Shown: positions 1 to 7,271, counted from the stretch's first letter. The stretch is 12,586 bases of DNA from Methanofollis sp. (GCA_028696365.1 JAQVHG010000034.1:1-12586), one strand, 5' to 3'. Numbers and translations are program-made. Notes: generated by a model not told the origin, from the sequence alone.

Positions 1-17
1 TCGAGATATGAATGGTA

Positions 18-74
18 GTGAGTTCAAGAAAAGAAAATTTTCAATCTTCGAGGTGCGAGTGAAAAGAACATGAG
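18..74 (+). repeat. M2-type intergenic repeat with 3' tail
   Basis: This stretch holds a degenerate M2 module: a GAGTTC-A-AGAA start, an A/T-rich palindrome GAAAATTTTC at 33-42 and the close AATCTTCG. The tail CGAGGTGCGAGTG...CATGAG (49-74) matches 8185-8210 at about 21 of 26 positions, which shows the two copies are related. No coding signal is seen. Confidence 0.55.
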
Positions 75-90
75 AAAGCCAGTGGCTTTC
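74..90. repeat. Near-perfect 17-bp palindrome
   Basis: GAAAGCCA and TGGCTTTC are perfect 8-base inverted arms around a single central G. The centre is too tight for a good RNA hairpin, so a dimeric protein-binding site is as likely as a structural role. No adjacent gene start is seen to which it would belong. Confidence 0.45.
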
Positions 91-101
91 GGGGGAGCCC
101 A

Positions 102-173
102 CGGCGCGATCGGTGTGGGAAAGTGGGGTCACACTCGTACTGGGAATAAGAGAGTTTTTCTACAGAGCCAATC
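102..173 (+). repeat. M4-type intergenic repeat module
   Basis: The segment runs from a GCGATCGGTGTGGGAAAG stretch to TTTTTCTACAGAGCC. It aligns by eye with 4611-4692 and 4874-4942 on the same strand and with the complement of 7614-7700. The best conserved parts are the GTGGGAA block and the terminal TTTCTACAGAGCC. Divergence is high in the middle. Confidence 0.45.
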
Positions 174-263
174 CTCCAAAATTGTCTATGCAGAAAACCC
201 CACCATTTCTTGGTTTGAGTATCGTTCAGTTCCCTCCTCCCATGCTTGCGTTGGGGACCCTAC

Positions 264-330
264 CCCTGGACCCCACAGGATGGAGATAGGGTACGGAAGG
301 CACAATCGAGGATCCAGAAGAGGGTGTTGT
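264..330 (-). repeat. M1-type intergenic repeat module
   Basis: Read on the minus strand it gives CAACACCCTCTTCTGGATCC, then ATTGTGCCTTCC, then a CCCTATCTCCATCC block and GGGGTCCAGGGG. It matches the plus-strand copy at 7506-7575 at roughly 80% of positions with almost no gaps, so it is a true homologous repeat and not a composition effect. Confidence 0.65.
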
Positions 331-365
331 ATAGTCCACGCCCTATCGCTTGCGGGTGGTTCCGA

Positions 366-384
366 GGGGGGTGGCACGCCCCCC
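366..384. repeat. Very strong GC hairpin (module M3)
   Basis: GGGGGGTG and CGCCCCCC pair over eight positions (one a G-T wobble) around a three-base loop, GCA. Related GC hairpins with a GGCACGCC or GCGTGCC element occur at 4505-4531, 4747-4765 and 7953-7966, each 20-55 bases from an M1 module. No T tract follows, so a terminator role is not supported. Confidence 0.55.
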
Positions 385-486
385 GCCCGAGAGATCACTA
401 TATCTTCATCGCAGGATGAGATGGGTGGCTCACAAGTCCGAGATGAGAAGAAATTTCGATGCCATGAGATCAGAAGGGCCTGTACC

Positions 487-493
487 AAAAAAA
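487..493 (-). terminator. T-tract terminator of the ABC operon
   Basis: On the minus strand a run of seven T (inside CCTTTTTTTGG) lies 23 bases after the stop codon of the second ABC gene. Archaeal RNA polymerase terminates at such T tracts without a hairpin, so this is the likely transcript end. Confidence 0.5.
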
Positions 494-516
494 GGTGAGG
501 GCTTTCCAGGCACTGA

Positions 517-2262
517 TCAGATCGACCAGTCCATACTCTGGCGCTGCAGACTGACCATGTGCTTATACAGCCCTCCTTCCTTGAGCAACTCATCTGAAGT
601 GCCCTGCTGCGCCACATATCCACCGTCCAGCACGACGATCGTGTCGGCATTCGCGACCGTGCGCATCCGGTGGGCGATGATCAGCACGGTCTTGTCTCTG
701 ATCAACTGCGAGATGGCGCTCTGGATCTTGGTCTCGTTTTCGACATCAAGAGACGCCGTCGCCTCGTCCAGGAGGACGACCGGTGCGTCCTTGAGCAGTG
801 CTCGTGCGATGGAGATCCTCTGGCGCTCCCCGCCCGACAATGTCGAACCATTCTCGCCGATGATGGTCTGGTAGCCCTGCGGCAGGCGTGAGACGAACTC
901 GTCGCACATCGCCGCCTGCGCCGCCGCCTTTACCTCGTCGTCGGTCGCGTCCCTTCTCCCGAGCCTGATATTCTCCATCACCGTATCGTTGAAGAGCACG
1001 ACGTCCTGGAAGACGATGGCATAGTTTCGCAGCAAGGCCTCGGGATCGACTGTCGAGATATCCACGCCGCCAAGCGTGATCGTCCCACGGTTTGGGTCCC
1101 AGAAGCGGGCCGCAAGTTTTGTCGCCGTGCTCTTACCGCCGCCAGAGGGCCCGACAAGGGCAGTCACTTCGCCCTGCTTTGCGGTGAACGAGACGTCGTT
1201 CAGGACCGTCTCGCCTTCGTTATAGGAGAACCCCACATGATCGAAGACGATATCGTAGCCGTCCGTCGAATACTCCGTGGCACCCTCCTGCACCGGATGA
1301 CGCATGATCTCGTTCATCCGGTTGATGGGGACATCGGTATGAATGATCTCTGCGATGTTGGCGAGGATCCCGGTGAGGGGGTCATAGATCCTGGACGCCG
1401 CGATTAAGAAGATCAGGAAGACCAGCAGGTCGGTCTGGCCTGAGACCAGCAGACTGCTCCCGACCAGGATCACGGTTGCCAGTCCCAGTTTCAAGACCAT
1501 CTCCGCACTTTTGACAAAGATCCCTGTGGTGAACTCTGACGAGATCTGGAGCCGCTCGGCCTCGTCCAGTTTCTGATCCAGTCCGACCAGATAGGCCTCT
1601 TCCTGGTTGTAGGCTTTGATGTCCTGCACCGTCTCCAGGCACTCCTGGATCCTGTCCGCACAGGCACGTTTTGCGTCATAGTGTGTCTGAATACCTTTTT
1701 CCTGTATCTTCTTTGAACCGACAATGATCGCCAGGGCAACAGGGGCCACCCAGAGCAGGGCCACTCCCATCTTCCAGTCAAAGACCAGCAGCCCGATACC
1801 GACCAGGATCGTCGAGATACTTGCTCCGACCATCTGTGGGATCGCATGGGAGAAGGCTGTCTCCAGGGTGGCACAGTCTCCCATGATGGTGTTTGTCAGG
1901 TCGGAGAGGTCTTTTTCCCCGAAATACGACAATGGAAGGTGGCGCAATTTCTCTGCTAAAGAGATACGACGCGTCGCACTCTCGCGATAGGTGGAGACAT
2001 AGACGCTGGTATACTGGTACCAATGGCAGACAAACATAAACCCGAGGATGAGCAGGGCTAGCACCGTGTACAGGAGAAGGTCGGGGGGCTGACCGGTCGG
2101 CACGCCGAGGATTGGTTTCAGAAGGGCGTCGAGCAGGAGGACCACCAGGCCCAGGGGCACCATCAGGCTGATGTCGGCGAGGGCGCAGTACAGACTCCCT
2201 CTGACGAAGTCCTTCGCCCCCTGTTCACTGAGTGCAAACCTATTCTGCAGATACTTATACAT
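517..2262 (-). CDS. Heterodimeric ABC transporter, ATP-binding/permease subunit 2 (MdlB-like)
   Basis: This is a 581-residue half-transporter: a six-helix membrane domain (about residues 15-310) followed by a nucleotide-binding domain (about 335-575). Visible motifs are the A-loop Tyr in VGFSYNEGE, Walker A GPSGGGKS (371-378), the Q-loop FQDVVLF, signature LSGGERQR (from 475), Walker B VVLLDEATASLD (D499, catalytic E500) and the H-loop His531. All ATPase residues are present, and the length is normal for the family. The ATG at 2262 follows a strong AAAGGAGGAG site four bases upstream and overlaps the end of the preceding gene by 8 bases, so the two are translationally coupled and surely form a heterodimer. 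The substrate cannot be read from sequence; the architecture is that of type IV exporters, including the IrtAB/YbtPQ siderophore group. Membrane-located. Confidence 0.93.
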   Translation of the reverse strand: MYKYLQNRFALSEQGAKDFVRGSLYCALADISLMVPLGLVVLLLDALLKPILGVPTGQPPDLLLYTVLALLILGFMFVCHWYQYTSVYVSTYRESATRRISLAEKLRHLPLSYFGEKDLSDLTNTIMGDCATLETAFSHAIPQMVGASISTILVGIGLLVFDWKMGVALLWVAPVALAIIVGSKKIQEKGIQTHYDAKRACADRIQECLETVQDIKAYNQEEAYLVGLDQKLDEAERLQISSEFTTGIFVKSAEMVLKLGLATVILVGSSLLVSGQTDLLVFLIFLIAASRIYDPLTGILANIAEIIHTDVPINRMNEIMRHPVQEGATEYSTDGYDIVFDHVGFSYNEGETVLNDVSFTAKQGEVTALVGPSGGGKSTATKLAARFWDPNRGTITLGGVDISTVDPEALLRNYAIVFQDVVLFNDTVMENIRLGRRDATDDEVKAAAQAAMCDEFVSRLPQGYQTIIGENGSTLSGGERQRISIARALLKDAPVVLLDEATASLDVENETKIQSAISQLIRDKTVLIIAHRMRTVANADTIVVLDGGYVAQQGTSDELLKEGGLYKHMVSLQRQSMDWSI

Positions 2263-4045
2263 AATTCTCCTCCTTTCCGACTTTCCATTCTACAGAGCGC
2301 TGGTATTCCTGCCACATCTCTGCATACAACCACTCCTGTGCAAGGAGTGCGTCGTGGGTTCCCTGTTCTTTCACCATACCGTCCTGGATGACCAGGATGC
2401 AGTCGACGTTGCGCACAGACGAGAGCCGGTGGGCGATCATCAGCACGGTCTTGTTCGCGGTCAATTTTTCAAACGCACGCTGGATCTGGTATTCGTTCTC
2501 TGGATCCGCAAATGCCGTCGCCTCGTCCAGGACGACGATGGGGGCGTCTTTGAGGATCGCACGGGCCAGGGCGACACGCTGCTGTTCGCCGCCGGAGAGA
2601 TATATCCCGTCTGTCCCGACGACCGTTTCGAGGCCCTGCGGGAATTTGTCGAGGATCTCGGTGCACTGGGCCAGTTCTGCCGCCCTGAGCACCTCCTCGC
2701 GGCTGGCATCTGGTCTGGCAAACCTGATATTTTCCAGGATGCTTGCCTTGAAGAGGTGGGCGTTCTGGAACACGAACGCGACTTGGTCCATCAAGTGGTC
2801 TGAGGCCATCTGCCTGACGTCCACGCCGCCCACTTCGACCGACCCCTCCTGCACGTCCCAGAAGCGCGGGATCAGACTTGCAATGGTGGTTTTTCCTCCG
2901 CCTGAGGGCCCGACCAGCGCATAGGTCTTCCCTTCAGGGATCTTGAAACTGAGATCCCTGACCGCGTAGTCTTCGCTTCCTTGATAGGCAAACGAGACGT
3001 TCTTGAAGGCGACCGAATGGTCTTTGGGCTGCTGTGGGTGTGCAGGTTCGGGCAGAGGTTCGTCGTCCAGGAGTTCGGTGACACGGGTGACTGCTTCCAT
3101 CGCAACAAAATATCCTTGAGCCAGGCGCATGATCTTGTTCATCATCACCGCACAGACCGGGGTGAAGAGGATGTAGAAGATGAGGTTCAGGAGAAAGCCC
3201 TGGTAGTCAGGGGCGTGGGCGATGAGCAGCAACCCGGCCGGGATCAGCAGGACGAAGGTCCCGTTGAGGGCGATGGTGTACTTCGTCATCGGGGCGCGGC
3301 AATTGAAGGCATAGTCCAGCGTCCAGTTTTTATAGTCCAGAATGGCCTGGTGGAAATTTTTGAACGAGTATACTGTCTGCTGGAAAACTTTTACCACCGG
3401 AATGCCGCGCACATATTCGACGGCCTCGGTGTTCATCTCTTCCAGGGCGTCCATGTACTTCTGGACTGTGCCTGCCCGATCGCCTCCCATCATCTGTTTG
3501 AGGTAATAGATGCTCAGGGCCACCGGGATGAGACTCACGAGCCCCAGTCTCCAGTCAAAGACAAAGAGCAGGGCCAGGATGGCGAACGGCATCACCACTG
3601 CGCCGGCAAGGTCGGGCAGGAGGTGTGCCATGAAGGTGTGGGTGACCGAGGCGTTGTCGTCGATGATCTTTCTCATACGCCCGCTGGTGTGCTGGTCGAA
3701 GAACCCGAGAGGGAGGGTGACGATTTTGTGCATCGCCTCTTTTCTCATGTTCTTCTCGATGCGGAACGCCGCCAGGTGGGAGCACATCAAGGCGACGAAG
3801 TAGAGGACGATACTGAGGACGGCAAACCCGACTGCAAGCCAGCCGTACCAGGTGACTCCTGCGGCGGCGGAGAGGTCGGGCCATGCAGCAAAGACGTCCC
3901 TGACCACATACCAGATACAGATATAGGGGGCGAAAGAGAGGATGGCACTGATCGCGGAGAGGAGGCATGCCATCAGGACCAGGATGCGATGGCTGCCTGC
4001 GATTTCCAGGAGCCATGCAATCCCTTTTTTATCGTTTTTTTTCAC
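2255..4045 (-). CDS. Heterodimeric ABC transporter, ATP-binding/permease subunit 1 (IrtA/YbtP-like D-loop)
   Basis: The 596-residue first gene of the operon has six predicted helices in about residues 20-310 and a nucleotide-binding domain in about 345-590. Motifs are A-loop VSFAYQG, Walker A GPSGGGKT (379-386), Q-loop VFQNAHLF, signature LSGGEQQR (from 483), Walker B PIVVLDEATAFADPENE (D507, E508) and H-loop His539. Both catalytic Glu residues of the pair are kept, so neither ATP site looks degenerate. The D-loop is FADPENE and not the common SALD/SLD. From memory this form is frequent in siderophore-type pairs such as IrtA and YbtP, which makes that subgroup plausible but does not prove the substrate. 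The start is GTG at 4045, chosen because GGAG lies 8 bases upstream and MKKNDKKG gives a typical basic N terminus. Confidence 0.93.
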   Translation of the reverse strand: MKKNDKKGIAWLLEIAGSHRILVLMACLLSAISAILSFAPYICIWYVVRDVFAAWPDLSAAAGVTWYGWLAVGFAVLSIVLYFVALMCSHLAAFRIEKNMRKEAMHKIVTLPLGFFDQHTSGRMRKIIDDNASVTHTFMAHLLPDLAGAVVMPFAILALLFVFDWRLGLVSLIPVALSIYYLKQMMGGDRAGTVQKYMDALEEMNTEAVEYVRGIPVVKVFQQTVYSFKNFHQAILDYKNWTLDYAFNCRAPMTKYTIALNGTFVLLIPAGLLLIAHAPDYQGFLLNLIFYILFTPVCAVMMNKIMRLAQGYFVAMEAVTRVTELLDDEPLPEPAHPQQPKDHSVAFKNVSFAYQGSEDYAVRDLSFKIPEGKTYALVGPSGGGKTTIASLIPRFWDVQEGSVEVGGVDVRQMASDHLMDQVAFVFQNAHLFKASILENIRFARPDASREEVLRAAELAQCTEILDKFPQGLETVVGTDGIYLSGGEQQRVALARAILKDAPIVVLDEATAFADPENEYQIQRAFEKLTANKTVLMIAHRLSSVRNVDCILVIQDGMVKEQGTHDALLAQEWLYAEMWQEYQRSVEWKVGKEENYV

Positions 4046-4053
4046 AATTATTG

Positions 4054-4057
4054 CTCC
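4054..4057 (-). promoter_or_regulatory. Ribosome binding site deciding the GTG start of ABC subunit 1
   Basis: On the minus strand GGAG sits 8 bases before GTG at 4045. No in-frame ATG is equally well placed, so this site supports the rare start codon. Confidence 0.6.
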
Positions 4058-4249
4058 AACATTGGTTTACATGGGATGGTCTCTTGATCTGTCCGGGTGT
4101 CCTGGGCGCGGTGTTGCAGGGCACCGGTCTCTCGTACGGCTCGGGACATGTAATTTTTCTCTTTGAGTGATCGTTTTCATGGGGCTGTACCTTCTTTCCA
4201 GGATTTTTTGTGGTGTTTGCGTCCACCCGGCCCTCTGGAAGACCCGCGG

Positions 4250-4267
4250 TCACGTGCATCGACGTGA
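4250..4267. promoter_or_regulatory. Operator-like inverted repeat
   Basis: TCACGT and ACGTGA are six-base inverted arms separated by GCATCG. The site lies about 16 bases upstream of a TATA-like GATATATC (4283-4290). A regulator-binding role is possible but nothing beyond the symmetry supports it. Confidence 0.25.
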
Positions 4268-4282
4268 GGGCGTTGAGTGGGG

Positions 4283-4290
4283 GATATATC
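4283..4290 (+). promoter_or_regulatory. Possible TATA box for the small ORF
   Basis: GGGATATATC resembles an archaeal TATA element. A start of transcription about 25 bases downstream would leave a leader of about 58 bases before the ATG at 4370. This rests on one motif only. Confidence 0.25.
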
Positions 4291-4369
4291 GGTCAGGCGA
4301 ACTCTTGCAGGAAAATTATGCAATTTGGCCGCAATGAACCTGGGCCGAACTCTTTTTGGAGATAAGGAA

Positions 4370-4483
4370 ATGTTCGTGAGAATTTTGGGAAAGAAGGATA
4401 AACCGAAATGGTCGGTTGACGAAATCGCGGCCTGTGTCCTCGTGAGCGCCATGACAGACCAGGATAAGGAAAAGAGAGGATAA
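4370..4483 (+). CDS. Possible small protein of 37 residues, function unknown
   Basis: The frame starts MFVRILGKKDKPKWSVDEIA and ends DQDKEKRG. It is supported by a GGAG site (4358-4361) eight bases before the ATG and by a TATA-like box further upstream. The product is strongly charged, with a lysine-rich stretch at residues 8-13, a short hydrophobic centre (AACVLVSAM) that is too short to be a clear membrane span, and a charged tail. I recognise no family. A longer in-frame start at 4277 exists but would overlap the TATA-like box and has no ribosome site. The region is less GC-rich than the neighbouring genes. It lies divergent from the ABC operon and could be unrelated to it; chance ORF remains possible. 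Confidence 0.38.
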   Translation: MFVRILGKKDKPKWSVDEIAACVLVSAMTDQDKEKRG

Positions 4484-4504
4484 CTCTGTAGATACTCTCC
4501 AGAT

Positions 4505-4531
4505 GCCCCTCCCTGCAGGGGGCGTGCCGCG
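4505..4531. repeat. GC hairpin of module M3
   Basis: GCCCC and GGGGC pair around a CCCTGCAGGG palindrome (4511-4520), followed by GCGTGCCGC. It lies just upstream of the M1 copy at 4541, the same order as at 4747/4787, and at 366/330 when read on the minus strand. Confidence 0.4.
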
Positions 4532-4540
4532 ACATGATAT

Positions 4541-4594
4541 GGTCGAGGATGGCAACACCCCCTCATGGTCATCGATTCTGCCTTCCTGACCCAC
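4541..4594 (+). repeat. M1-type intergenic repeat module
   Basis: GGTCGAGGATGGCAACACC leads into CTCATGGTCATCGATTCTGC and CTTCC. The opening matches the M1 copies at 4787 and (complement) 8131, which also begin TCGAGGACGGCAGCACTCTC. Part of the element downstream has diverged. Confidence 0.6.
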
Positions 4595-4610
4595 TTGTGG
4601 TCGCGGGGGT

Positions 4611-4692
4611 CGGCAGCACCCCCGATCGAAGGGGTGGGAAGGTGATTAAGTCATGCGTATTACCAAGGATTGGTAAGGATTTCTACAGAACT
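4611..4692 (+). repeat. M4-type intergenic repeat module
   Basis: CGGCAGCACCCCCGATCGAA, then GGGGTGGGAAGGTG, a TCATGCGTATTACC segment and the terminal ATTTCTACAGAACTG. The first half aligns closely with the complement of 7655-7700 (CGGCACTCGCCCCCGGCCGA AGGGGTAGGAAGGCG). Confidence 0.5.
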
Positions 4693-4746
4693 GAGAAGAT
4701 ATGCAATTCCGGTTCTGTAGCAATCCTCTTGATGAATATTTCTGGT

Positions 4747-4765
4747 GAGGGGCTTGCCGCCCCTC
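4747..4765. repeat. GC hairpin of module M3
   Basis: GAGGGGC and GCCCCTC are perfect seven-base arms around a TTGCC loop, about 20 bases upstream of an M1 module. The same hairpin-then-M1 order is seen at 4505/4541, and at 366/330 on the opposite strand. Confidence 0.5.
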
Positions 4766-4786
4766 GGTCCCCCGCCGCAGGATTGT

Positions 4787-4860
4787 TCGAGGACGGCAGC
4801 ACTCTCATCACAGTCGTCCATTGTGCCTTCCCCGACTTCATCGTCATCCGGGGGGTCCAG
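4787..4860 (+). repeat. M1-type intergenic repeat module
   Basis: TCGAGGACGGCAGCACTCTC followed by ATCACAGTCGTCCATTGTGC and CTTCCCC, ending in CCGGGGGGTCCAGGG. It is nearly the mirror copy of 8053-8131 on the other strand: the first 20 bases are identical and the block around GTGCCTTCCC differs at only a few positions. Confidence 0.65.
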
Positions 4861-4873
4861 GGACAGCGACCTC

Positions 4874-4942
4874 GGCGAGAGACTATGGGAAGGCGGGCGG
4901 CACACATTTTCTCCTCAATTGGAGTGGGTTTTTACAGAGCCA
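4874..4942 (+). repeat. M4-type intergenic repeat module
   Basis: A GGCGAGAGACTATGGGAAGG start, then CACACATTTTCTCC and the end GGGTTTTTACAGAGCC. The pattern ACACrCATTyTCyCC plus a GTTTyTACrGARCC end is shared with the complement of 7614-7665. Confidence 0.5.
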
Positions 4943-5004
4943 TATTTTTAACTTCTTCCGAACCGATTCACATATCTTGCAACATTTTTTCATCCAGATC
5001 AAAT

Positions 5005-5958
5005 TCAACTTAGCCCGACCCGGCGGTCCAGGACCACCTGTTCAGAACCATCGGTCCCGTGGGCGATGACGGTGAGGTTCACCGGTGTACTATTATCCTC
5101 AAACACAGTCCCCTGCCAGGTGGCCCGCGACCCCTCGACGGCCTGCAGTCCGCCGGCGGGTTCGATGGTCATGGCAAGGCCGCTCGCGGCGAGGGTGGAG
5201 GCATTCGAGACATCGACACCGTTGAGATAAACCGTGAATGGAGAATCGGCGAGGACAGAGGCGTCGGGTACTTCCTGAGCGGTGAGGACGATGGTGTCGG
5301 GGGCGGTGCGTTCGACCGAGATGACGGTCATGCCGATCGCTGCCACGGTATTCTCCGTGCCGGGCATCGCATGGGCGACGAGTGGCGGGAGGAGCGTGAG
5401 GGCGAGGATGAGGAGGGCCGTCGTGCCAAGGACCAGCCGCGATGCCCGATTCTTTGCGTCGGTGCCCCCCGCCCTCTCCCTGAAGGAGGAGAGGAAGAGT
5501 GCGCCGAGGACGGCGAGGGCCGCCATGAAGAGGGCCAGGAGGAGGAGGGGAACGAGATGGTTGAGGAGGAGGTAGGTGATCTGGTGGACGAGGTCGCCGA
5601 CCAGGTCGGTGCTCTCGTGACGGAGGGTGTCTGAGACCATCATATGGACTTCGTTGACGAGGAAGACTGTGCAGCCGGAGACTGCACCGGCAAAGGCGGC
5701 CTGTGCCTTCCCGGTCTTCCCGGGGTGCAACACGATCGCAAGCATCCCGGCAAAGAAAAGGACCAGGATACCAAGCATCATGACCTGGAGGATGCTGATG
5801 CTGTCGAGGAAGCCATAGGTGTAGCCGATAAGACCTCTCCAACTCCACCGGTGCAGATAGGCGGTCAGGAATACGAGCATTCCTCCGCCGAGAATTCCGG
5901 CAAGGAGCGAGGCGGGGAGGAGACGTGTGAGGTTCTTGAGTGTCTGTTCTTTTTTCAT
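5005..5958 (-). CDS. Multi-spanning membrane protein with C-terminal extracytoplasmic domain, function unknown
   Basis: The 317-residue product has about five hydrophobic segments (near residues 14-36, 54-78, 84-108, 122-158 and 173-196) and then a soluble tail of about 120 residues that is rich in Val, Thr and Asp and probably beta-stranded. Its last part, with AHGTDGSEQVVLDRRV, resembles from memory the C-terminal strand pattern of methanogen pilin-like secreted proteins; this is a weak hint only. The ATG at 5958 was chosen because GGTGA lies five bases upstream and MKKEQTL precedes the first helix; an in-frame ATG at 6078 would start inside the preceding gene and adds a low-complexity Ser/Arg stretch. 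It lies 46 bases behind the neighbouring membrane gene in the same direction, so the two are probably one operon. I do not recognise the family. Confidence 0.8.
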   Translation of the reverse strand: MKKEQTLKNLTRLLPASLLAGILGGGMLVFLTAYLHRWSWRGLIGYTYGFLDSISILQVMMLGILVLFFAGMLAIVLHPGKTGKAQAAFAGAVSGCTVFLVNEVHMMVSDTLRHESTDLVGDLVHQITYLLLNHLVPLLLLALFMAALAVLGALFLSSFRERAGGTDAKNRASRLVLGTTALLILALTLLPPLVAHAMPGTENTVAAIGMTVISVERTAPDTIVLTAQEVPDASVLADSPFTVYLNGVDVSNASTLAASGLAMTIEPAGGLQAVEGSRATWQGTVFEDNSTPVNLTVIAHGTDGSEQVVLDRRVGLS

Positions 5959-6004
5959 GATGTCACCAGTTGAAAGTTCAGGTTCTGGCCCTCTCCACCG
6001 TGAC

Positions 6005-7120
6005 CTACCCCACGAAGAGCACCGCCGCACCGACCGCGGCGATGACGACGCCCCTGAGGGTCGAGACGAGGAGGGCAAGCGAAGGGGGAAGAGAGAGGTG
6101 GAGTGGATCAGTCCAGAGGATGAGCACCACGAGGTACGGGAAGAGGAGGGTGCCTGAGACTGCGACGGCGGAGGTGGGCCGTCGCAGCGGGAGGCGAGGC
6201 GTGAGGAGGAGGAACGGCGTGACCGCCGCGAGACAGAGGAGGGTGAGCCCTGGAAGAAATGTCACAAGGCTCAGCAGGGTGTCGAAGGGCGACCATCCTG
6301 GAAGAAAATTAGGCAGGTCCATACGCCTCGACGAACCCGTGAGGGAGGCGGGGACGAAATAGAGGAGGGCGAGGGCGGCGGCAAGGATCGACAGGCGCCG
6401 CGGTCCGGCGATATCGGCGAGTGGACCTGCGTTTGGCATCCGAACTGTCGGTTCAGGATCCATTCCAGGCGGCCTGACCGCGGACGGCGAGAAGCGTTCT
6501 GCGATCAGTGCTTTTAACGACCCCTTGGGGTCAGGGCCGATGACGTCCCCCCAGGTCCCGTAGTAGACGATGAAAAAATCATCTCCATTGTCGAACGGCC
6601 TCTCATAGGTGAGGACATACCCTGTCGCAGTCCTGTTCGTGAAGCGCAGTGCCGGGCACCCCTGCTCGACCGTAGTTGGCGGGAGGGAGTCGCCGAGGTC
6701 GAGCGTTACTGCAGATAAGTCGCCGCGCTCGGCCAGCGAGCCAAGGAACATCTGCGTCTCGTCCCTGAAGATCTCTTCGTCGGTGTACCACCACTGGCCT
6801 ACAAGGTACTCTTCGCTTGACTCTTCCCGCGTGTACACCGCATGAGCGGCGGTCGCGACGTGAGTGGAGAAAGACGGAGGGGGACAGATCTGGACCGCAT
6901 CGTCGAGGTGATAGTCGCCTGCGAGGGTGTGGACGGTGGAGAGCGGGTGGCCCGGGGTGCCCGAGCCGTCGGGGATGAACCAGACCTGCTTGAGATGGGG
7001 GGAGGGGTAGTCGGAGCCGCAGAGAAAGAGGCCGGGTTCGAGAAATCCGGGGACAAACCAGATGAGGACGATACAGATGAGATACAGTCCTATGAGCGCC
7101 GCCGGCCGCGGGGTCTTCAT
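6005..7120 (-). CDS. Membrane protein with large N-terminal extracytoplasmic domain, function unknown
   Basis: Starting from the ATG at 7120 the protein has 371 residues: one N-terminal hydrophobic segment right after MKTPRPAALIG, an extracytoplasmic region of about 215 residues with three Cys (in LFLCGSD, QICPPP, EQGCPAL) and many aromatic residues, and then four hydrophobic segments to the C terminus. It mirrors the partner gene downstream, which has its soluble domain at the other end, so the two may form a complex. This is inference from topology and adjacency. An alternative ATG at 7207 would add 29 polar residues with poorer codon use and no ribosome site; the TATA-like region at 7255-7271 suits either start. 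No family recognised. Confidence 0.75.
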   Translation of the reverse strand: MKTPRPAALIGLYLICIVLIWFVPGFLEPGLFLCGSDYPSPHLKQVWFIPDGSGTPGHPLSTVHTLAGDYHLDDAVQICPPPSFSTHVATAAHAVYTREESSEEYLVGQWWYTDEEIFRDETQMFLGSLAERGDLSAVTLDLGDSLPPTTVEQGCPALRFTNRTATGYVLTYERPFDNGDDFFIVYYGTWGDVIGPDPKGSLKALIAERFSPSAVRPPGMDPEPTVRMPNAGPLADIAGPRRLSILAAALALLYFVPASLTGSSRRMDLPNFLPGWSPFDTLLSLVTFLPGLTLLCLAAVTPFLLLTPRLPLRRPTSAVAVSGTLLFPYLVVLILWTDPLHLSLPPSLALLVSTLRGVVIAAVGAAVLFVG

Positions 7121-7123
7121 TTC

Positions 7124-7138
7124 AGAGAGTGACTCTCT
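7124..7138. promoter_or_regulatory. Perfect inverted repeat before the membrane-gene start
   Basis: AGAGAGT and ACTCTCT are perfect seven-base arms around one G, ending four bases before the ATG at 7120 (read on the minus strand). It covers the place where a ribosome site would be, so it could act as an operator or translation-blocking element, or be coding if the longer start at 7207 is used. Confidence 0.3.
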
Positions 7139-7254
7139 CCATCGGGCGATTCTGTTCACTGGTATGTTCCTCTGGTCGGGCGTCGGGGATCTATCGCATG
7201 AATTCATTCGGATGAGGGAGGACGCCCCTGAGAGGGATCAATAGTGGAGAAAAG

Positions 7255-7271
7255 ACAATATAAATAAATCG
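7255..7271 (-). promoter_or_regulatory. TATA-like promoter of the membrane-gene pair
   Basis: The minus strand reads CGATTTATTTATATTG, the most AT-rich stretch in this part of the window and a good archaeal TATA match. Transcription would start about 25 bases downstream, near 7233. The plus strand (TATAAATAAAT) is also AT-rich but leads into a gene-free region. Confidence 0.4.

Noticed and set aside
70..498. Plus-strand open frame of 142 codons at the left edge
   Set aside because: It runs through repeat modules M4, M1 and the GC hairpin, has no ribosome site and reads differently in related repeat copies.
2981..4087. Plus-strand open frame of 368 codons opposite ABC subunit 1
   Set aside because: It mirrors the well supported ABC gene; the translated product is His/Glu/Gly-rich and has no domain.
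4046..4369. Riboswitch in the ABC operon leader
   Set aside because: A weak hairpin around 4104-4125 is present, but no conserved cobalamin, metal or other riboswitch core was found.
4534..5013. Plus-strand open frame of 159 codons
   Set aside because: It covers M1 and M4 copies and has no start signal; repeat copies elsewhere are frame-shifted against it.
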